64,000 bases of DNA from contig CAZZZL010000004.1 of assembly GCA_964658655.1 (NCBI GenBank), forward strand, positions 62,001 through 126,000, in the 5' to 3' direction. The stretch is from G963692885 sp964658655. GTDB lineage: Bacteria > Acidobacteriota > Terriglobia > Terriglobales > Acidobacteriaceae. The notes below the pieces were generated by a model. That model was not told where the DNA came from, did not search any database, and worked only from the letters and a program-made list of their open reading frames with translations. Positions 35,143-44,021 of the stretch are shown piece after piece. A program made the position numbers and the translations under genes. Position 1 is the first letter of the stretch; every line of letters starts with the position of its first letter.

Positions 35143-37374
35143 ATGCTTCGCTACCTATCTATCTTGTTAATTTTGTCGCCAGCCTTCGCCGCCATCGCGC
35201 AAAATGCCAAAAGCATCGATCCACTCCTCGGCGTGGCCGGCGGCGGAAATACTTTTCCAGGGCCCTCACTACCATTCGGCATGATCAAGCCGGGCCCGGA
35301 CATGGGCGATAACAGCGGCAATGCCGGATGGCTGCCCAAGGGCGACATTAATGGTTTCAGTCAGACCCATGTAAGTGGCACGGGTGGCGGCGATAAATAC
35401 GGCAATATCCTGGTTCAGCCCACTACAGGGGAACCTGCTCCGAGCAACTCTTCATCACCCGGAATCAATGAACGTGCAAGCGCCGGCTACTACCACGTCA
35501 CACTTACCCGCTATCCCGTCGATGTCGAAATCACCGCGACACGCCGCACCGCCCTCTATCGTTTCCATTACCCGGCCGCAGTGCAGAGAAACGTGTTGTT
35601 CGACGTCAGCCATGTGCTGAGCACGTATGCACAGAACGGTGAAGGGCAGACCCTAGTAAGTTCCGCAGTGCATATCCTGTCGCCAACTGAAGTCACTGGC
35701 TCTACCACAGTGACTGGCGGATGGAACAAGCAGACGACCGCTTACACGGTGTACTTTTATGCATCAACGAGTGAGGCCGCAAGTTCGTGGGGCACATGGC
35801 TCGGGAGTACGATGCATGCCGGCAATCGCACGCAGGACGGCCATACCTCTCAGCCAGATGGAGCGTGGCTTACATTTCCGAAGAATGCAGCTCCCGCAGA
35901 TATAAAAGTCAGGGTCGCCATCTCATTCATCAGCGAAGCGCAAGCCCGGCAAAATGCTCTCGGCGAAATTAAAAATTATGACTTCGAACAGACCCGTCAG
36001 CAGGCAGTAAACACATGGGACCAGGCGCTCTCGACCGTGCGACTGCAAGGCGTCAGTGCGACCGATCAGCAGGTCTTCTACACTGCCCTCTATCACACCA
36101 TGCTGATGCCGGTAGATCGGACGGGAGAGAATCCTCTCTGGACATCCAGCGAGCCGTACTACGACGACTTCTATACCATCTGGGATACGTTTCGCAGCTC
36201 CAGTCCATTGCTCACACTCATCGCACCTGTTCGTCAGGCAGGAATAGTGCGTTCATTAGTGGATATCTATCGGCATGAAGGATGGCTTCCCGATGGCCGC
36301 AGTGGGAACTTCAACGGCAGGACTCAAGGCGGAAGTGATGCCGAGTTTGTTCTTACTGACGCATATCTCAAGCAGCTTTCAGGCATTGATTGGAAGGAAG
36401 CATATAAAGCCATGCTTCAGGACGCAGAGACCGAACCGAAAGATCAGGTGAAGGAAGGCCGCGGCGGTCTCGCAGACTGGCATCATTTGCACTACCTTAG
36501 TATCGAAGGCGTTGACCGGCCTGCCTCCAAGCAGGTGGAGTATGCCGCAAACGATTTCGAGATCGCCCTCATGGCCAAAGCGCTTCATCATCAGGATGAT
36601 TACGACAGGTATCTCAAGCGTTCGGGCTACTGGCAAAACCTTTGGGACGAACAAGCAGAGGCTGGCGGCTTCAAAGGCTTCATCTGGCCGAGGCATCGCG
36701 ACGGCAGTTGGAAGACTCCTTTCAATGCACTTCTCGAGGGTAGTTGGGGAGGAGATAACTACTACGAAGGAAATGCCTGGACTTACTCGACCTTTGTCCC
36801 GCAGGACGTCGCTGGACTTATCGCGAAATGCGGTGGCACCGACCAATTCGTCAAGAGGCTGGACGCATTCTTCTCTGTTCCGGGACGTTATGCGGTAGAT
36901 AATGAGCCGGGGTTCCTGAGTCCATATCTATACGTCTGGGCAAGCCGTCAGGACCGCACAGCAGATCAGATTACGCGGATTCTCGCAAGCAGTTATCACG
37001 CTGGCAAAGAAGGTCTTCCGGGTAATGACGATTCAGGCGCGATGTCTTCCTGGTATGCCTTCGGGAAAATGGGTTTCTATCCAAACGCAGGGCAGGATGT
37101 CTACATAATTGGCAGCCCGGCCTTTCCTGAAATGTCTATTCAGCTTTCGAATGGAAAGACTTTCACCATCGAAGCCAAAGATGTCTCCGCGCAAAACCAT
37201 TACATTTCTGCTGCAGAATGGAATGGTAAGCCCTACAAGCAAGCCTGGTTCCGTCATGAAGACCTTATGCGTGGAGGTAAGTTGATTCTGACGATGAGCG
37301 CAACCCCGTCGGCCTGGGCGACGGGGCCATTGCCGCCCTCAACCTCATCTGACAATCCGAAGGTCAATGAATAG
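35143..37374 (+). CDS. GH92 alpha-1,2-mannosidase-like protein
   Basis: This is a secreted glycoside hydrolase of about 743 residues. ATG 35143 follows AAAGGAC and gives a signal peptide ending near FAAIAQ. The family start SIDPLLGVAGGGNTFPGPSLPFGMIKPGPD is very typical of GH92. The catalytic barrel has TIWDTFRSSSPLLTLI, EGNAWTYSTFVPQDVAGLI and GNDDSGAMSSWYAFGKMGFYPNAG, where the Asp pair in GNDDSG corresponds to the calcium/general-base region of the family. It should release mannose from alpha-mannans or N-glycans in the periplasm. It is divergent from the six-hairpin glycosidase. Confidence 0.93.
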   Translation: MLRYLSILLILSPAFAAIAQNAKSIDPLLGVAGGGNTFPGPSLPFGMIKPGPDMGDNSGNAGWLPKGDINGFSQTHVSGTGGGDKYGNILVQPTTGEPAPSNSSSPGINERASAGYYHVTLTRYPVDVEITATRRTALYRFHYPAAVQRNVLFDVSHVLSTYAQNGEGQTLVSSAVHILSPTEVTGSTTVTGGWNKQTTAYTVYFYASTSEAASSWGTWLGSTMHAGNRTQDGHTSQPDGAWLTFPKNAAPADIKVRVAISFISEAQARQNALGEIKNYDFEQTRQQAVNTWDQALSTVRLQGVSATDQQVFYTALYHTMLMPVDRTGENPLWTSSEPYYDDFYTIWDTFRSSSPLLTLIAPVRQAGIVRSLVDIYRHEGWLPDGRSGNFNGRTQGGSDAEFVLTDAYLKQLSGIDWKEAYKAMLQDAETEPKDQVKEGRGGLADWHHLHYLSIEGVDRPASKQVEYAANDFEIALMAKALHHQDDYDRYLKRSGYWQNLWDEQAEAGGFKGFIWPRHRDGSWKTPFNALLEGSWGGDNYYEGNAWTYSTFVPQDVAGLIAKCGGTDQFVKRLDAFFSVPGRYAVDNEPGFLSPYLYVWASRQDRTADQITRILASSYHAGKEGLPGNDDSGAMSSWYAFGKMGFYPNAGQDVYIIGSPAFPEMSIQLSNGKTFTIEAKDVSAQNHYISAAEWNGKPYKQAWFRHEDLMRGGKLILTMSATPSAWATGPLPPSTSSDNPKVNE

Positions 37375-37424
37375 ATCTTTCATGCTCAATTCGGCACTGA
37401 GATCCGTGAGCTTAGGTCTTCTGA

Positions 37425-38126
37425 CTAACGTCCTGCTCTCGCGATACCAAGCGCCCGCTTGATAATCTCGGCTGCTTCAGCTCCCTGAATCTTTGATCCA
37501 GGAGCGTTGAAGTGAACGTCATCCTGGTACATATCCGCATGCCCCGTCATGAGCCCATACTGGTCATCGACAGGCATGTTCATTGTGAACTGCAGGGCGA
37601 TCGCGTTACGTGCCGCGATCCGTTCATTGGAAGCGCCTCCGGCACTATCTTTCCTTACAGGTGTCGTCGTTGCCCAGATATCTACTGCACGCGGACTAAT
37701 CGTGTGAATCGCTCTCAAGTAAGCAGGAAATCCGCTTTTATATTCGGCCTCGGAATAATCCCACCCGTGCATACCATTGTTAAAGTGGATGACCTGAAAC
37801 TGAACGCGTTCCATCCTGGAGAAATCAATTAGCTCCTCCGGAAGCCGGGGATCACCGATACATATCGAGTTTGCAAGCAGATACACATTCGCAATGCCTC
37901 TTAATTCGTCAGTTACGTTAGAGAAGTAATTGCGCGAGATAGAATCGCCGATGAGAAGTACATTCGGTAGCTTTTGATCAATATGGGCTGGCCGTACATT
38001 CCACGTCCACTCCACCTCTTCCGTCTTGGAAATGGACGCCGCGGCGGATACGACTGGCCCCTGCGCCAGCAATAACAATGTGTACCCAATATAAGCAAGA
38101 ACTACCGCAAGCTTCATTCTGGCCAC
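37425..38126 (-). CDS. SGNH/GDSL-type hydrolase
   Basis: This is a 233-residue exported esterase-like protein. The signal peptide is at the N-terminus (GTG 38126 or ATG 38117). Block I is LLIGDSISRNYF with nucleophile Ser, block III is HFNNGMHGWDYS, and block V is QDDVHFNAPGS with the Asp-x-x-His dyad. It probably removes acetyl or other esters from polysaccharides. Its ribosome-binding site overlaps the stop of the S9 peptidase gene, three bases upstream, so the two are co-transcribed. It converges with the GH92 gene. Confidence 0.82.
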   Translation of the reverse strand: MARMKLAVVLAYIGYTLLLLAQGPVVSAAASISKTEEVEWTWNVRPAHIDQKLPNVLLIGDSISRNYFSNVTDELRGIANVYLLANSICIGDPRLPEELIDFSRMERVQFQVIHFNNGMHGWDYSEAEYKSGFPAYLRAIHTISPRAVDIWATTTPVRKDSAGGASNERIAARNAIALQFTMNMPVDDQYGLMTGHADMYQDDVHFNAPGSKIQGAEAAEIIKRALGIARAGR

Positions 38127-38129
38127 CCA

Positions 38130-40244
38130 CTACCTCTCAGTCCCATCGAACGCTTTCTGAATAAACTCCACGACCCGCCGGCGTGCGTCAAATCCATGCC
38201 AGGGTTCCGGCACAGGAAGCCCGTACAGGGCCCTCGCCAGCGGCCCATGGTCATCCCGCGGATAAGTCACAAGCTCAACTGGCGTGCCCATTTGCCGCAG
38301 CGCGCGGTACATCTCCTGTGACTGGCCTAGCGGATCGGTCGTGTCGCTTTGGCCCTGCAGTAACAGGAACGGTGTCCTGGCCTTTCCCGCCAACGCCAGC
38401 GGGCTCTGCCGCCATGCATCTTCGGGGTGCTCCCACGGCTTGCCGAAATACCAGCGGTCATACCACGACGAAGTTTCCGTCCCGTACTCACTATGCTGAT
38501 CGATCACCGGAGCGCCACTCACAATAGCTTTGAAGCGCTGCGTTTTGCCTTCGACAAATCCCGCCATTTCGCCGCCATAGCTATAGCCCATCAGTGCCAT
38601 CCGATCGCTATCGATCGGTTCAGTCCTCACGACGTGATCTACGCCAGCCATGATGTCCCGGTAGTCGCCGCCTCCCAGGTCATTCTTATTAGCCGCGGCG
38701 AACGCCGCACCATACCCGGAACTGCCACGCGGATTTGTCCGCAACACCGCCCATCCCTGCCCCAGTAGAAAGTCGATCCACGGCTCATAGGCGTCAGCAT
38801 AGGCACCGAGCGGACCTCCGTGCACCTCCACGATCAGGGGCACATGCCTCGTCGCGGCCCCAGGCGGAAGATACAAGCGGCCATCTATCGACAGCCCATC
38901 GCTTTTCCAACTCAACTGCTTGGGCGCGACACTCAGTATTCGCTCCGGTGCAAGCGCCGGCATCCTCACCGGCGTTGGCGTCGCATGCAGGTCTGCCGTG
39001 AAGTAAAGAGCTTCCGGCCTGCCGCCGCTGCTGCCAAGAAACAGCCAGCCATTGCGCGTCGTATTCGTATTCAAAGCCGCAATGTTATGGGGTTCAAGGC
39101 GAAGTGATGCTGGCTCTGTTCCCGCGCCGAAGATAGCTACCCGTCCGCTGAATCCCTCTTCGGTCAATTCAACAATACTGCCGTCTGCCAGTGAAACCGG
39201 TTCGCCTCGTCCCATCGAGCCCTTGAAGCCGTCGCTAAGATTATGTGTCGATTTGGCGTCAATGTCATAGCGATAAAGATCAGAGTATCCGGGAGGCGCG
39301 TCATGCTTGGCTTGGGCTAAATAGATGATCGACTTTCCATCCAGCGACCATACCGCAGATTCGACCGTCGCCGGGAGCGCCGCAACCTTCTCCGCGTGAC
39401 TGGTATCTGTAGCAGTTACGATCCACGCGCTTGCAGCCGGACCAAGATCACCTGCATTGTTCGGGCTCTCCGCGACAGCGAGCAATCTTGCACTATCGTT
39501 GCTCCAGTCAACCCCGCGCACATCCGGCCCGACAGCAACAGGCGTTAGCTTGCGAGACGCTATATCGAGTAGATAGAGCCGCGAACCATGTGGATCGTGG
39601 TCCACCCACTCCGCATCGGCCTTCGCGTCTTTTTCGGCCTTCTCTCCGGGCGTCTGTGGATCCGCTGCAATAAAAGCAATCCACTTGCCGTCCGGCGAAA
39701 CACGATACTCCGAAACATCGATGGCGACCTCATCGCCATCCTTCGGCACAGCCTGAAGGCCAACTTTAGCCGCCTCATCCTTTGGAGGCAGCGCGTCCCG
39801 CAGCTTCGACTCGTCCACAAGCGGCTTGATCTTCAGGTCAAATGTCTGCGCTTCGCCACCATCCATTGGCAGGCGATAAAGTGTAGTGTGCTCGCCCCGC
39901 TTGGCAAGAAAAAGCACACTCTTTCCGTCCGGCATCCAGGTGCCGTCATGCTCGCCTGCCTTGTCGGCGTCAACGGAATACGTAACCTGCCGAGGCTCTT
40001 CATCCTTCGTGCCAAGCAGCCAGAGGTGGCTCTTCGCGCCGTCCGCAGTAGGCTCAGTGATACGCACCAGGATGCGCCGCCCATCCGGCGAAAGGCGAGG
40101 ATCACTGATCGCCTTGAAGTGGCGGAGCTGCTCATTCGTTGGAAAGCTTTCGCCGGGGGCGGCCGAAGCTCCCTGGCCCTCCAGTGCGGCACTGGAGACC
40201 AGCACAATCGACAGCACGCACAGACAACGGCATTTGTTCGGCAT
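38130..40244 (-). CDS. S9-family prolyl oligopeptidase-like serine peptidase
   Basis: This is a 704-residue exported peptidase (signal peptide ends near GQGASA). An N-terminal beta-propeller (TolB/WD40-like repeats such as SPDGRRILVRITEPTADG, MPDGKSVLFLAKRG and SPDGKWIAFIAADP) precedes an alpha/beta-hydrolase domain. That domain has VEVHGGPLGAY, nucleophile Ser in LMGYSYGGEMA, Asp in LLLQGQSDTTDPLGQS and His in YPRDDHGPLA. It is the acylaminoacyl-peptidase/DPP-IV branch and trims peptides outside the cytoplasm. It is the upstream gene of the SGNH pair. Confidence 0.92.
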   Translation of the reverse strand: MPNKCRCLCVLSIVLVSSAALEGQGASAAPGESFPTNEQLRHFKAISDPRLSPDGRRILVRITEPTADGAKSHLWLLGTKDEEPRQVTYSVDADKAGEHDGTWMPDGKSVLFLAKRGEHTTLYRLPMDGGEAQTFDLKIKPLVDESKLRDALPPKDEAAKVGLQAVPKDGDEVAIDVSEYRVSPDGKWIAFIAADPQTPGEKAEKDAKADAEWVDHDPHGSRLYLLDIASRKLTPVAVGPDVRGVDWSNDSARLLAVAESPNNAGDLGPAASAWIVTATDTSHAEKVAALPATVESAVWSLDGKSIIYLAQAKHDAPPGYSDLYRYDIDAKSTHNLSDGFKGSMGRGEPVSLADGSIVELTEEGFSGRVAIFGAGTEPASLRLEPHNIAALNTNTTRNGWLFLGSSGGRPEALYFTADLHATPTPVRMPALAPERILSVAPKQLSWKSDGLSIDGRLYLPPGAATRHVPLIVEVHGGPLGAYADAYEPWIDFLLGQGWAVLRTNPRGSSGYGAAFAAANKNDLGGGDYRDIMAGVDHVVRTEPIDSDRMALMGYSYGGEMAGFVEGKTQRFKAIVSGAPVIDQHSEYGTETSSWYDRWYFGKPWEHPEDAWRQSPLALAGKARTPFLLLQGQSDTTDPLGQSQEMYRALRQMGTPVELVTYPRDDHGPLARALYGLPVPEPWHGFDARRRVVEFIQKAFDGTER

Positions 40245-40321
40245 GCGAGAAGACTAAATAGCAAACGCCGAAGCGCAAAGCCTCTTTCGCGGAACTATCC
40301 CGCATAGCGCAGGAGGCCGAC

Positions 40322-41674
40322 TTACACCGTTCGCGCCTGCCTGTGCCCGATGCGTGGCACCAGGAACGCGTAGATCGCGATCACGATGTAGCCGATCGCC
40401 GGCAAAATGTAGCCTGCCGCAACACTCCCCGTCAGTCGCGTAATCCAGCCCATCGCCGGTGGAAAGACCGCTCCACCAGCTATCGCCATCACAATCAGAC
40501 TGGCACCCAGGTTCGTGTCCGCTCCAAGGTCCTTGACGCCGAGAGCAAAAATTGTCGGATACATCACCGACATGAAAAAGCTTGTCAGCAGAATGGCATA
40601 GGCGCCCAGCATTCCCGGGTGCAAAATGCCCACTGTCACCAGCACAGTGTTGACAATCGCGTACATCCAAACCATCGTTGCGGGCGGAATATACCTCATG
40701 AGCGAAGTCGACAATATTCTTCCCAGTGCGAACGCGATCAGCGTGCCCGTCAGCAGATAACCCGCGGTCCTTTCGGAAGCTGCCGTGTAAGTCCTGATAT
40801 ACGGGATCAACGTGCTCCACGAACTGATCTGCGTCCCGACATAGAAGAATTGCGCGACCACAGCAAACATCAAATGTGGCGCTGCAAGCAATCGGCTTAG
40901 CAGGCTGCGGGCCGGCGCATGGAGCGCATCTACATCCACGCCCTCCAAGGCGCTCGAGCGTACCGCCGTATTCGGAAACTTGGTAAACGCAATAACTGCA
41001 GCCAGAATGAGGACGGCCACGCCCAGACCAACATAAGTCGGCACGACCCGCAGTATCTCGCTGTGCAGGTAAGCGTCATAGGTCCCCTGCACTTTCATTG
41101 CTGCCACTTCCACAGGATTCTTCTCGACGCCCGAGAAAATAAACCAGGTGCCCAGCAGCACCCCTGTAATCGCTCCCGGCGGATTAAATGCCTGGGCGAA
41201 GTTGAGTCGCCGCTCGGACGTCGCCGCACTGCCGAATTGCGCGATAAATGGATTTGCCGCTGTCTCCAGGATGGACGAGCCGCCGCCCACAACAAACAGT
41301 GCGCAGAGAAATGGCAGGTACTGACCCATCACCGCAGCCGGCCAGAACAACAGCGTGCCGATACCAAAAACAACCAGGCCAATCAATAGACCGGCCTTGT
41401 AACCAAAGCGCTTCATCAACAGGGCCGACGGAATCGCCATCGTCCCGTATGCCAGGAACACCGACGTCTGCACCAGTTGCGCCTGGAGCAAGCTGAGTGA
41501 AAAAGTCTTCCGGAATTGCTGTACCAGGATGTCCGTAAGATTGTTCGACATTCCCCAGACGAAAAAAATCAGCGTCGTCAGAAGAAAGGCCGCCATATAA
41601 CCCTTCGGAAAAATGGAAGCCTTGCGGTCTTCCGCCATCTCCTCGACGCTTCCCTGCTTTGGAACTACCTGCAT
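40322..41674 (-). CDS. FHS-family MFS sugar permease (FucP-like)
   Basis: This is a 12-helix inner-membrane transporter of about 450 residues from ATG 41674; ATG 41638 is an alternative with a too-close GAGGAG. FFVWGMSNNLTDILVQQFRKTFSLSLLQAQLVQ, PSALLMKRFGYKAGL, SSILETAANPFIAQFGSAATSERRLNFAQAFNPPGAITGVLLG and LFVLGVKDLGADTNLGASLIVMAIAGGAVFP-like segments match the fucose:proton symporter family. It most likely imports a hexose or deoxyhexose made by the glycosidases to its left. It lies 76 nt downstream of the lasso-type cyclase on the same strand. A role in exporting that peptide is possible but not favoured by the family. Confidence 0.88.
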   Translation of the reverse strand: MQVVPKQGSVEEMAEDRKASIFPKGYMAAFLLTTLIFFVWGMSNNLTDILVQQFRKTFSLSLLQAQLVQTSVFLAYGTMAIPSALLMKRFGYKAGLLIGLVVFGIGTLLFWPAAVMGQYLPFLCALFVVGGGSSILETAANPFIAQFGSAATSERRLNFAQAFNPPGAITGVLLGTWFIFSGVEKNPVEVAAMKVQGTYDAYLHSEILRVVPTYVGLGVAVLILAAVIAFTKFPNTAVRSSALEGVDVDALHAPARSLLSRLLAAPHLMFAVVAQFFYVGTQISSWSTLIPYIRTYTAASERTAGYLLTGTLIAFALGRILSTSLMRYIPPATMVWMYAIVNTVLVTVGILHPGMLGAYAILLTSFFMSVMYPTIFALGVKDLGADTNLGASLIVMAIAGGAVFPPAMGWITRLTGSVAAGYILPAIGYIVIAIYAFLVPRIGHRQARTV

Positions 41675-41750
41675 ATAAAAAACCAGCCGCCTCGTTGAAC
41701 AGAATTTCCAAGGATAGCGCATCTCGCCGGCTTCCGGCCAAACGCGCGTC

Positions 41751-43646
41751 TTAAGAACCGCTCTCAGCATGCCGGATAAAGTTGCCGGCTGCGAGCCCCC
41801 TCCCGAGTGCAAGGTGATACGAGGTGTGTACCTCGGTCTTTTCATAACCCGATTCCGGCCAGGTATCCAACAGCATCTGCAGCCGCTCGATGTCCAGCAA
41901 TCGGCACGCGGTTGGAGATTGTGCAATCAGCTTCAGTTCCTCTGCCATCTGCTTGCGCCGCTGGCCCAGCGTCAGATACCAGTCGGCAGCCTGCAGGCCA
42001 CGCGTGGTGCAATCAAGAATCTCAGCGGGCACCCGATCGCGCATCGCGCGCCGCGCCATTGACCGGCTCCGTCCCTCCACCAGGTACTGCTCGATCGGAA
42101 TGCCGTAGCAGAATTCGAACACCCTCTTGTCCTGCATCGGATCGCGCAGGCTGATGTCCCAGCCGACGCTGACGCCGCCGCCCCAGAATCCGCCATCGAA
42201 AAAATCAAACATTTTTCTGCGCTGGTCCGCAGAGTTCTTGTCGGCTGCGCAAAACTCCCGCAGAGCCAAATCGACAAGTTTATATTCGCGCGCACGTTCA
42301 GGATGGACCGGACTAAAACTGAAATCAAAACTTTTCAACTCAGGCCGGAGCAGTCTCCGCACTGCGAGCGGCAGCGCATAGCCGGCAGACCAGTAGGCCG
42401 CGCCGCGCCACGAAGTATGCCCGCGTGAGCGAAGTTTTCGTACCAGCCGCGTCAGTTCTATCCAGCGTCCACTTCGGAACAGCTCCGACAATCCAATCAG
42501 GCCGCCAAAACTTACGGTGGCATTGCCACAGCTTCCGGAAAGTATCACCTTGATGCCACGATTGCGCGCTTCATCCAGGATCGCGTTCATCCACATCTGG
42601 TTGGTCGGATTGAACACAGGACATTCCGTAGAAGAGGAGCCTTCCTGCAGCACTCTGAAGAGGTCCTCACCCGATGGCTCAATCAAAACATGATCGATAT
42701 TCGGATACATGGCCGCAACGAGCGCGGCCGCCGGACCTTCATCGCCGAAGCGCCCCACCGGGCCAAGGTTCGTAAATGCTGCCTGCGGCACTGCCGTAAA
42801 CGCAGTAAGTCGCGTAGTCCCTAACAGCCGCGCCGCCGTTGCCGTCACTGAGGAGCTGTCCATCCCTCCACTAAGATGGCTCCCGACCTTTCCGACTGTG
42901 CGCAGTCGAGCTTTCACCGCTGCATCCAGGCACTCACGAAGACCATCGACATAGTCGTCATTCGACTTAAGTCGAATCGCCGGCGCGTCTACAGGATGCC
43001 AGTAGCGATCGACCTTCACCCCACCCTTGAAACGCAGCGAATGTCCCGGCGGCAACAGGTGAATATTCTTGAAGAAGGTAGCGGAGCCGCCGCTCGGGCC
43101 GATGGCCAGGTAATTCAGCATGTGCACTTCATTTAGGCTGGTATCCAGGCTCTGCATACCGCGAATCGCCCGCGGCATGGATGCAAACGCGAAGATCCTC
43201 GCGTCGCCCGCGTAGTAAATCGGCCTCTCGCCAGAATGATCGCGAAGCAGGCACAATTCACGATCCTTCTTATCCCACACCGCAACTGCGAAGCCGCCGA
43301 TTACCTGCCTGACGCAGTCTTTCTGCCACGCATTCCAGGCTGACCAGAACAATTCACTGTCCGCGACCTGGCTTAGATCGGCAGCAGCAATGCCCAGCTT
43401 TGCCGCTAACTCGTCGCGATTATCTACACGAATATCGCCGACCAGCACGTAGCGATCGTTGGAGTAAGGTTGTCGGTCGAAGATATCTTCAGGCAGGTCG
43501 TGCGTTGCAGAAAGTCCGACGGCAATATCAGGAGAAGGGGAGATAAGCCGGCTCGAAGCACTCGTCCGACCATAACGCTCGAGCATACCCGCGCCCAGTG
43601 CAGCTGCGTCGCCAGCCGAACTCAATACACCCGCGATGAAAGTCAT
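41751..43646 (-). CDS. lasso-peptide-type isopeptide-bond-forming cyclase (asparagine-synthetase homologue)
   Basis: This 631-residue AsnB-like protein has a glutaminase-fold N-domain (1-220) that begins MTFIAGVL and lacks the Cys2 used for glutamine hydrolysis. It is therefore probably not a normal asparagine synthetase. The sequence RYVLVGDIRVDNRDELAAKLGI, then IGGFAVAVWDKKDRELCLLRD, then FAFASMPRAIRGM, then HLLPPGHSLRF is the pattern of lasso-peptide C proteins (McjC/PadeC). The synthetase domain has the ATP-binding loop SGGMDSS at 259-265. These enzymes adenylate an Asp/Glu side chain and join it to the peptide N-terminus. A 52-residue candidate precursor lies 99 nt upstream on the same strand. 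No B1 (PqqD-like) or B2 (Cys-protease) gene is adjacent. Confidence 0.85.
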   Translation of the reverse strand: MTFIAGVLSSAGDAAALGAGMLERYGRTSASSRLISPSPDIAVGLSATHDLPEDIFDRQPYSNDRYVLVGDIRVDNRDELAAKLGIAAADLSQVADSELFWSAWNAWQKDCVRQVIGGFAVAVWDKKDRELCLLRDHSGERPIYYAGDARIFAFASMPRAIRGMQSLDTSLNEVHMLNYLAIGPSGGSATFFKNIHLLPPGHSLRFKGGVKVDRYWHPVDAPAIRLKSNDDYVDGLRECLDAAVKARLRTVGKVGSHLSGGMDSSSVTATAARLLGTTRLTAFTAVPQAAFTNLGPVGRFGDEGPAAALVAAMYPNIDHVLIEPSGEDLFRVLQEGSSSTECPVFNPTNQMWMNAILDEARNRGIKVILSGSCGNATVSFGGLIGLSELFRSGRWIELTRLVRKLRSRGHTSWRGAAYWSAGYALPLAVRRLLRPELKSFDFSFSPVHPERAREYKLVDLALREFCAADKNSADQRRKMFDFFDGGFWGGGVSVGWDISLRDPMQDKRVFEFCYGIPIEQYLVEGRSRSMARRAMRDRVPAEILDCTTRGLQAADWYLTLGQRRKQMAEELKLIAQSPTACRLLDIERLQMLLDTWPESGYEKTEVHTSYHLALGRGLAAGNFIRHAESGS

Positions 43647-43745
43647 TCTGCTGGAATCTTACCGCTCTTCACCGGGATCAGCTTAGGAGGAAGATCGACC
43701 GGTGCGAGCTTAGCTTAGGCATAACGCCTTGGAGACGCTGCCACT

Positions 43746-43904
43746 CTACTGCGAGTGATGTTTTGTACTCCCGTCAGGAGTCGTAAAGTGACCGTATTCC
43801 GCACTCTGCAGGTCGAGAATGTCCAGCACCGGCTTCTTCCAGGCCTTCTTCACCGGCTCAGATGGCGCTTCGACACTCACATTCTTATTCACTTGGGTAC
43901 CCAT
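43746..43904 (-). CDS. candidate lasso-peptide (paeninodin-like) precursor
   Basis: This 52-residue ORF lies immediately upstream of the cyclase gene on the same strand. ATG 43904 follows GGAGG with a short 4-base spacer. The N-terminus is polar. The leader-like motif is KKAWKKPVLDILDLQSAE (19-36), matching the W/Y-x-x-P-x-L-x-x-L-D pattern of paeninodin-family leaders recognised by B1 proteins. A short core-like tail follows: YGHFTTPDGSTKHHSQ (37-52). If cleaved after Glu36, Tyr1 to Asp8 would form an 8-residue ring; if cleaved after Tyr37, Gly1 to Asp7 would form a 7-residue ring. The usual Thr at leader position -2 is absent (Ala or Glu instead), which is the main doubt. Confidence 0.6.
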   Translation of the reverse strand: MGTQVNKNVSVEAPSEPVKKAWKKPVLDILDLQSAEYGHFTTPDGSTKHHSQ

Positions 43905-43940
43905 TCATCCTCCAGAATTAAGCACCGAACCCGTCGCTGC

Positions 43941-44021
43941 TCACCACTTGCTGCGACGCTCGGACAGTGACGCATACGGCGACCGTGGAGCATGCCTATC
44001 TGCTCCTAAGTCCTCACTCAT
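43941..44021 (-). CDS. possible 26-residue micro-ORF upstream of the precursor
   Basis: ATG 44021 to TGA 43941 encodes a basic, polar 26-residue peptide, preceded by a weak AGAGAAG box and lying 36 nt before the precursor start on the same strand. It has no recognised motif and may be chance. If translated it could be a leader or attenuation peptide for the downstream RiPP genes. Confidence 0.2.
   Translation of the reverse strand: MSEDLGADRHAPRSPYASLSERRSKW

Noticed and set aside
40254..40820. 188-codon minus-strand ORF within the FHS permease
   Set aside because: It is a frame shadow of the permease gene, without family motifs or ribosome-binding site.
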